DNA of 5,999 nt. Source: a candidate division TA06 bacterium. GTDB taxonomy: Bacteria > Hydrothermota > DG-26 > E44-bin18 > JADFOU01. The notes beneath the pieces are model-generated. The model was not told the DNA's origin. It made no database searches and saw only the letters and a program-made list of their open reading frames with translations. The stretch lies in contig JADFOU010000136.1 of NCBI GenBank assembly GCA_022562655.1, positions 1-5,999 on the forward strand. Reading direction: 5' to 3'. Numbering within the stretch: position 1 is the stretch's first letter; every line of letters starts with the position of its first letter. A program made the position numbers and the translations under genes. Shown one piece after another: positions 4,937 through 5,999 of the stretch.

Positions 4937-5998
4937 ATGAGTCGACGCTTAAAATCCCTTCAGCGGAGGATGGAGAAGAGCGGACTGGATGGGTTCCTGG
5001 TGAGCCATCTGAAAAATATTCAGTATCTAGTGGGGTTCACAGGTTCTCATGGATTTCTCTTGGTTCGTCCTTGTGATGCCCTTCTTTTTACCGATTTTCG
5101 ATATAAGGAACAGGTAAAAGAGGAGACTCACGACTGTGAGGTCAAGATTGTCGGTCGATTTCTCTGGGATGAACTGATCAAAAAAACAAGGCGCTTTAAA
5201 CGATTTGGGTTTGAGAGTCTTCATCTCACCCATTTTGCCTATGAGAGACTGAAAACGGGGCTTTCCAGATGTGAACTCATTCCAGAAGAGGGGTGGGTAG
5301 AGGAAATCAGGATGGTCAAAGAGAAGGAGGAGATTCGAAGGATACGAAGGGCGCAAAAGATTACAGATGAGGTCTTTCAAGATGTTCTTCCACTCATCAC
5401 TCCGGGTCGAAGAGAAAAGGAGATTGCAGCTGAAGTAGAGTACCTCCTTCGAAAAAAAGGAGCGTCTGGGTGCTCTTTTGAAACGATCTGTGCCTCCGGG
5501 GCAAGGGCAGCCCTCCCTCATGCCCGACCCGGAATGAAGGAGATCAAGAAAGGTGATTTTGTCACACTGGATATGGGAGCGATCTATGAGGGGTATTGCT
5601 CAGATATGACTCGAACGGTAGTGGTCGGGAAGGCTACACCCAAGCAGAAAAGGATTTATCAGTTGGTTTTAAATGCACAAAAGGCAGGAGTCAGGTTCTG
5701 TAAGCCTGGTCGAAAATGTGCGGATGTGGATCGAAGAACGAGGAAGATCATTGAAAGAGAGGGGTTTGGGAAGGCATTCGGGCATGGAACCGGTCACGGT
5801 GTGGGGCTGGAGGTTCATGAACTTCCTGGGCTTTACTCCAAGAGCAAGGAGATCCTGACAAAGAGAATGGTCGTGACGGTAGAACCGGGGGTCTACCTAC
5901 CAGGAAAATGGGGAATTCGAATTGAAGACATGGTCCTCATTCAGAACGGAGGTTACGAAGTCCTCTCCCAATCCCCGAAAGAACTTATTGAACTTTAG
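4937..5998 (+). CDS. M24-family Xaa-Pro peptidase (aminopeptidase P / prolidase type)
   Basis: 353 residues, complete; the stop is one base before the window end. A cytosolic dinuclear metallopeptidase expected to cleave Xaa-Pro bonds at the N-terminus of peptides or in dipeptides. The creatinase-type N-terminal domain spans about 1-125 (SGLDGFLVSHLKNIQYLVGFTG near the start, in the usual place). The pita-bread catalytic domain follows with all five metal ligands: D212 (LDMGA), D223 (SDMTRT), H287 (GTGHGVGLEVHE), E316 (VEPGVY) and E330 (RIED). H283 and H294 match the additional active-site histidines of the family. Length and style resemble the peptidase found beside aroQ, efp and accB/accC in many bacteria, such as Bacillus YqhT, so efp might follow outside the window. 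The ATG lies one base after the TPR stop, with AAGG (4929-4932) as SD inside the TPR gene, implying translational coupling. Aminopeptidase P versus prolidase specificity cannot be decided from sequence alone. Confidence 0.96.
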   Translation: MSRRLKSLQRRMEKSGLDGFLVSHLKNIQYLVGFTGSHGFLLVRPCDALLFTDFRYKEQVKEETHDCEVKIVGRFLWDELIKKTRRFKRFGFESLHLTHFAYERLKTGLSRCELIPEEGWVEEIRMVKEKEEIRRIRRAQKITDEVFQDVLPLITPGRREKEIAAEVEYLLRKKGASGCSFETICASGARAALPHARPGMKEIKKGDFVTLDMGAIYEGYCSDMTRTVVVGKATPKQKRIYQLVLNAQKAGVRFCKPGRKCADVDRRTRKIIEREGFGKAFGHGTGHGVGLEVHELPGLYSKSKEILTKRMVVTVEPGVYLPGKWGIRIEDMVLIQNGGYEVLSQSPKELIEL

Positions 5999-5999
5999 A

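Noticed and set aside
5027..5521. Minus-strand 164-codon frame inside the M24 peptidase
   Set aside because: It lies wholly within a gene with all catalytic motifs on the plus strand, and its translation shows no family pattern.

Overview
This window reads as ordinary chromosome from a Gram-negative-type bacterium of moderate GC (a little under 50% by eye). Five complete protein genes all point right. The gene set is a stand-alone HPr kinase/phosphorylase, a TPR protein with a long acidic linker, and an M24 Xaa-Pro peptidase of the size usually found next to efp/acc genes. This suggests Desulfobacterota ('deltaproteobacteria'), Nitrospirota or a neighbouring uncultured phylum. That placement is an inference from protein style, not a search result.

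Layout: (1) 20-391, a small four-helix-bundle protein (S23/23S rRNA intervening-sequence protein family, related to the Avd fold). (2) 392-521, a gap with a 7-bp-period repeat at each end, a short hairpin and a 22-codon open frame. (3) 522-2318, a DUF885-family protein with a zinc-peptidase-like HExxPGH motif; its true start is either 522 (signal-peptide-like leader, encoded partly by repeat DNA) or 621. (4) 2300-2362, a second bipartite 7-bp repeat that encodes the end of that gene and forms the leader of the next. (5) 2373-3332, hprK. (6) 3333-3411, a compact gap with a near-consensus sigma-70 promoter (TTGACA-17-TATTAT) laid over a possible terminator stem. (7) 3412-4935, a TPR protein with three N-terminal TPRs, an acidic linker containing a tandem 39-residue repeat, one more TPR and a short aromatic/basic tail. 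(8) 4937-5998, an M24 Xaa-Pro peptidase, one base after the TPR gene and probably translationally coupled to it.

The last two genes probably form an operon (or its beginning) driven by the 3348-3376 promoter. The first three look like independent genes separated by repeat-filled spacers and show no obvious shared pathway. hprK would act on an HPr-type phosphocarrier encoded elsewhere.

The most unusual signal is not a gene. Three degenerate arrays with exact 7-bp period sit in the first three intergenic positions, and two of them switch strand in the middle (head-to-head units around a dyad). The stop codons of two real genes and of one tiny frame lie inside the arrays, so the arrays encode the protein ends. 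The two downstream gaps have none.
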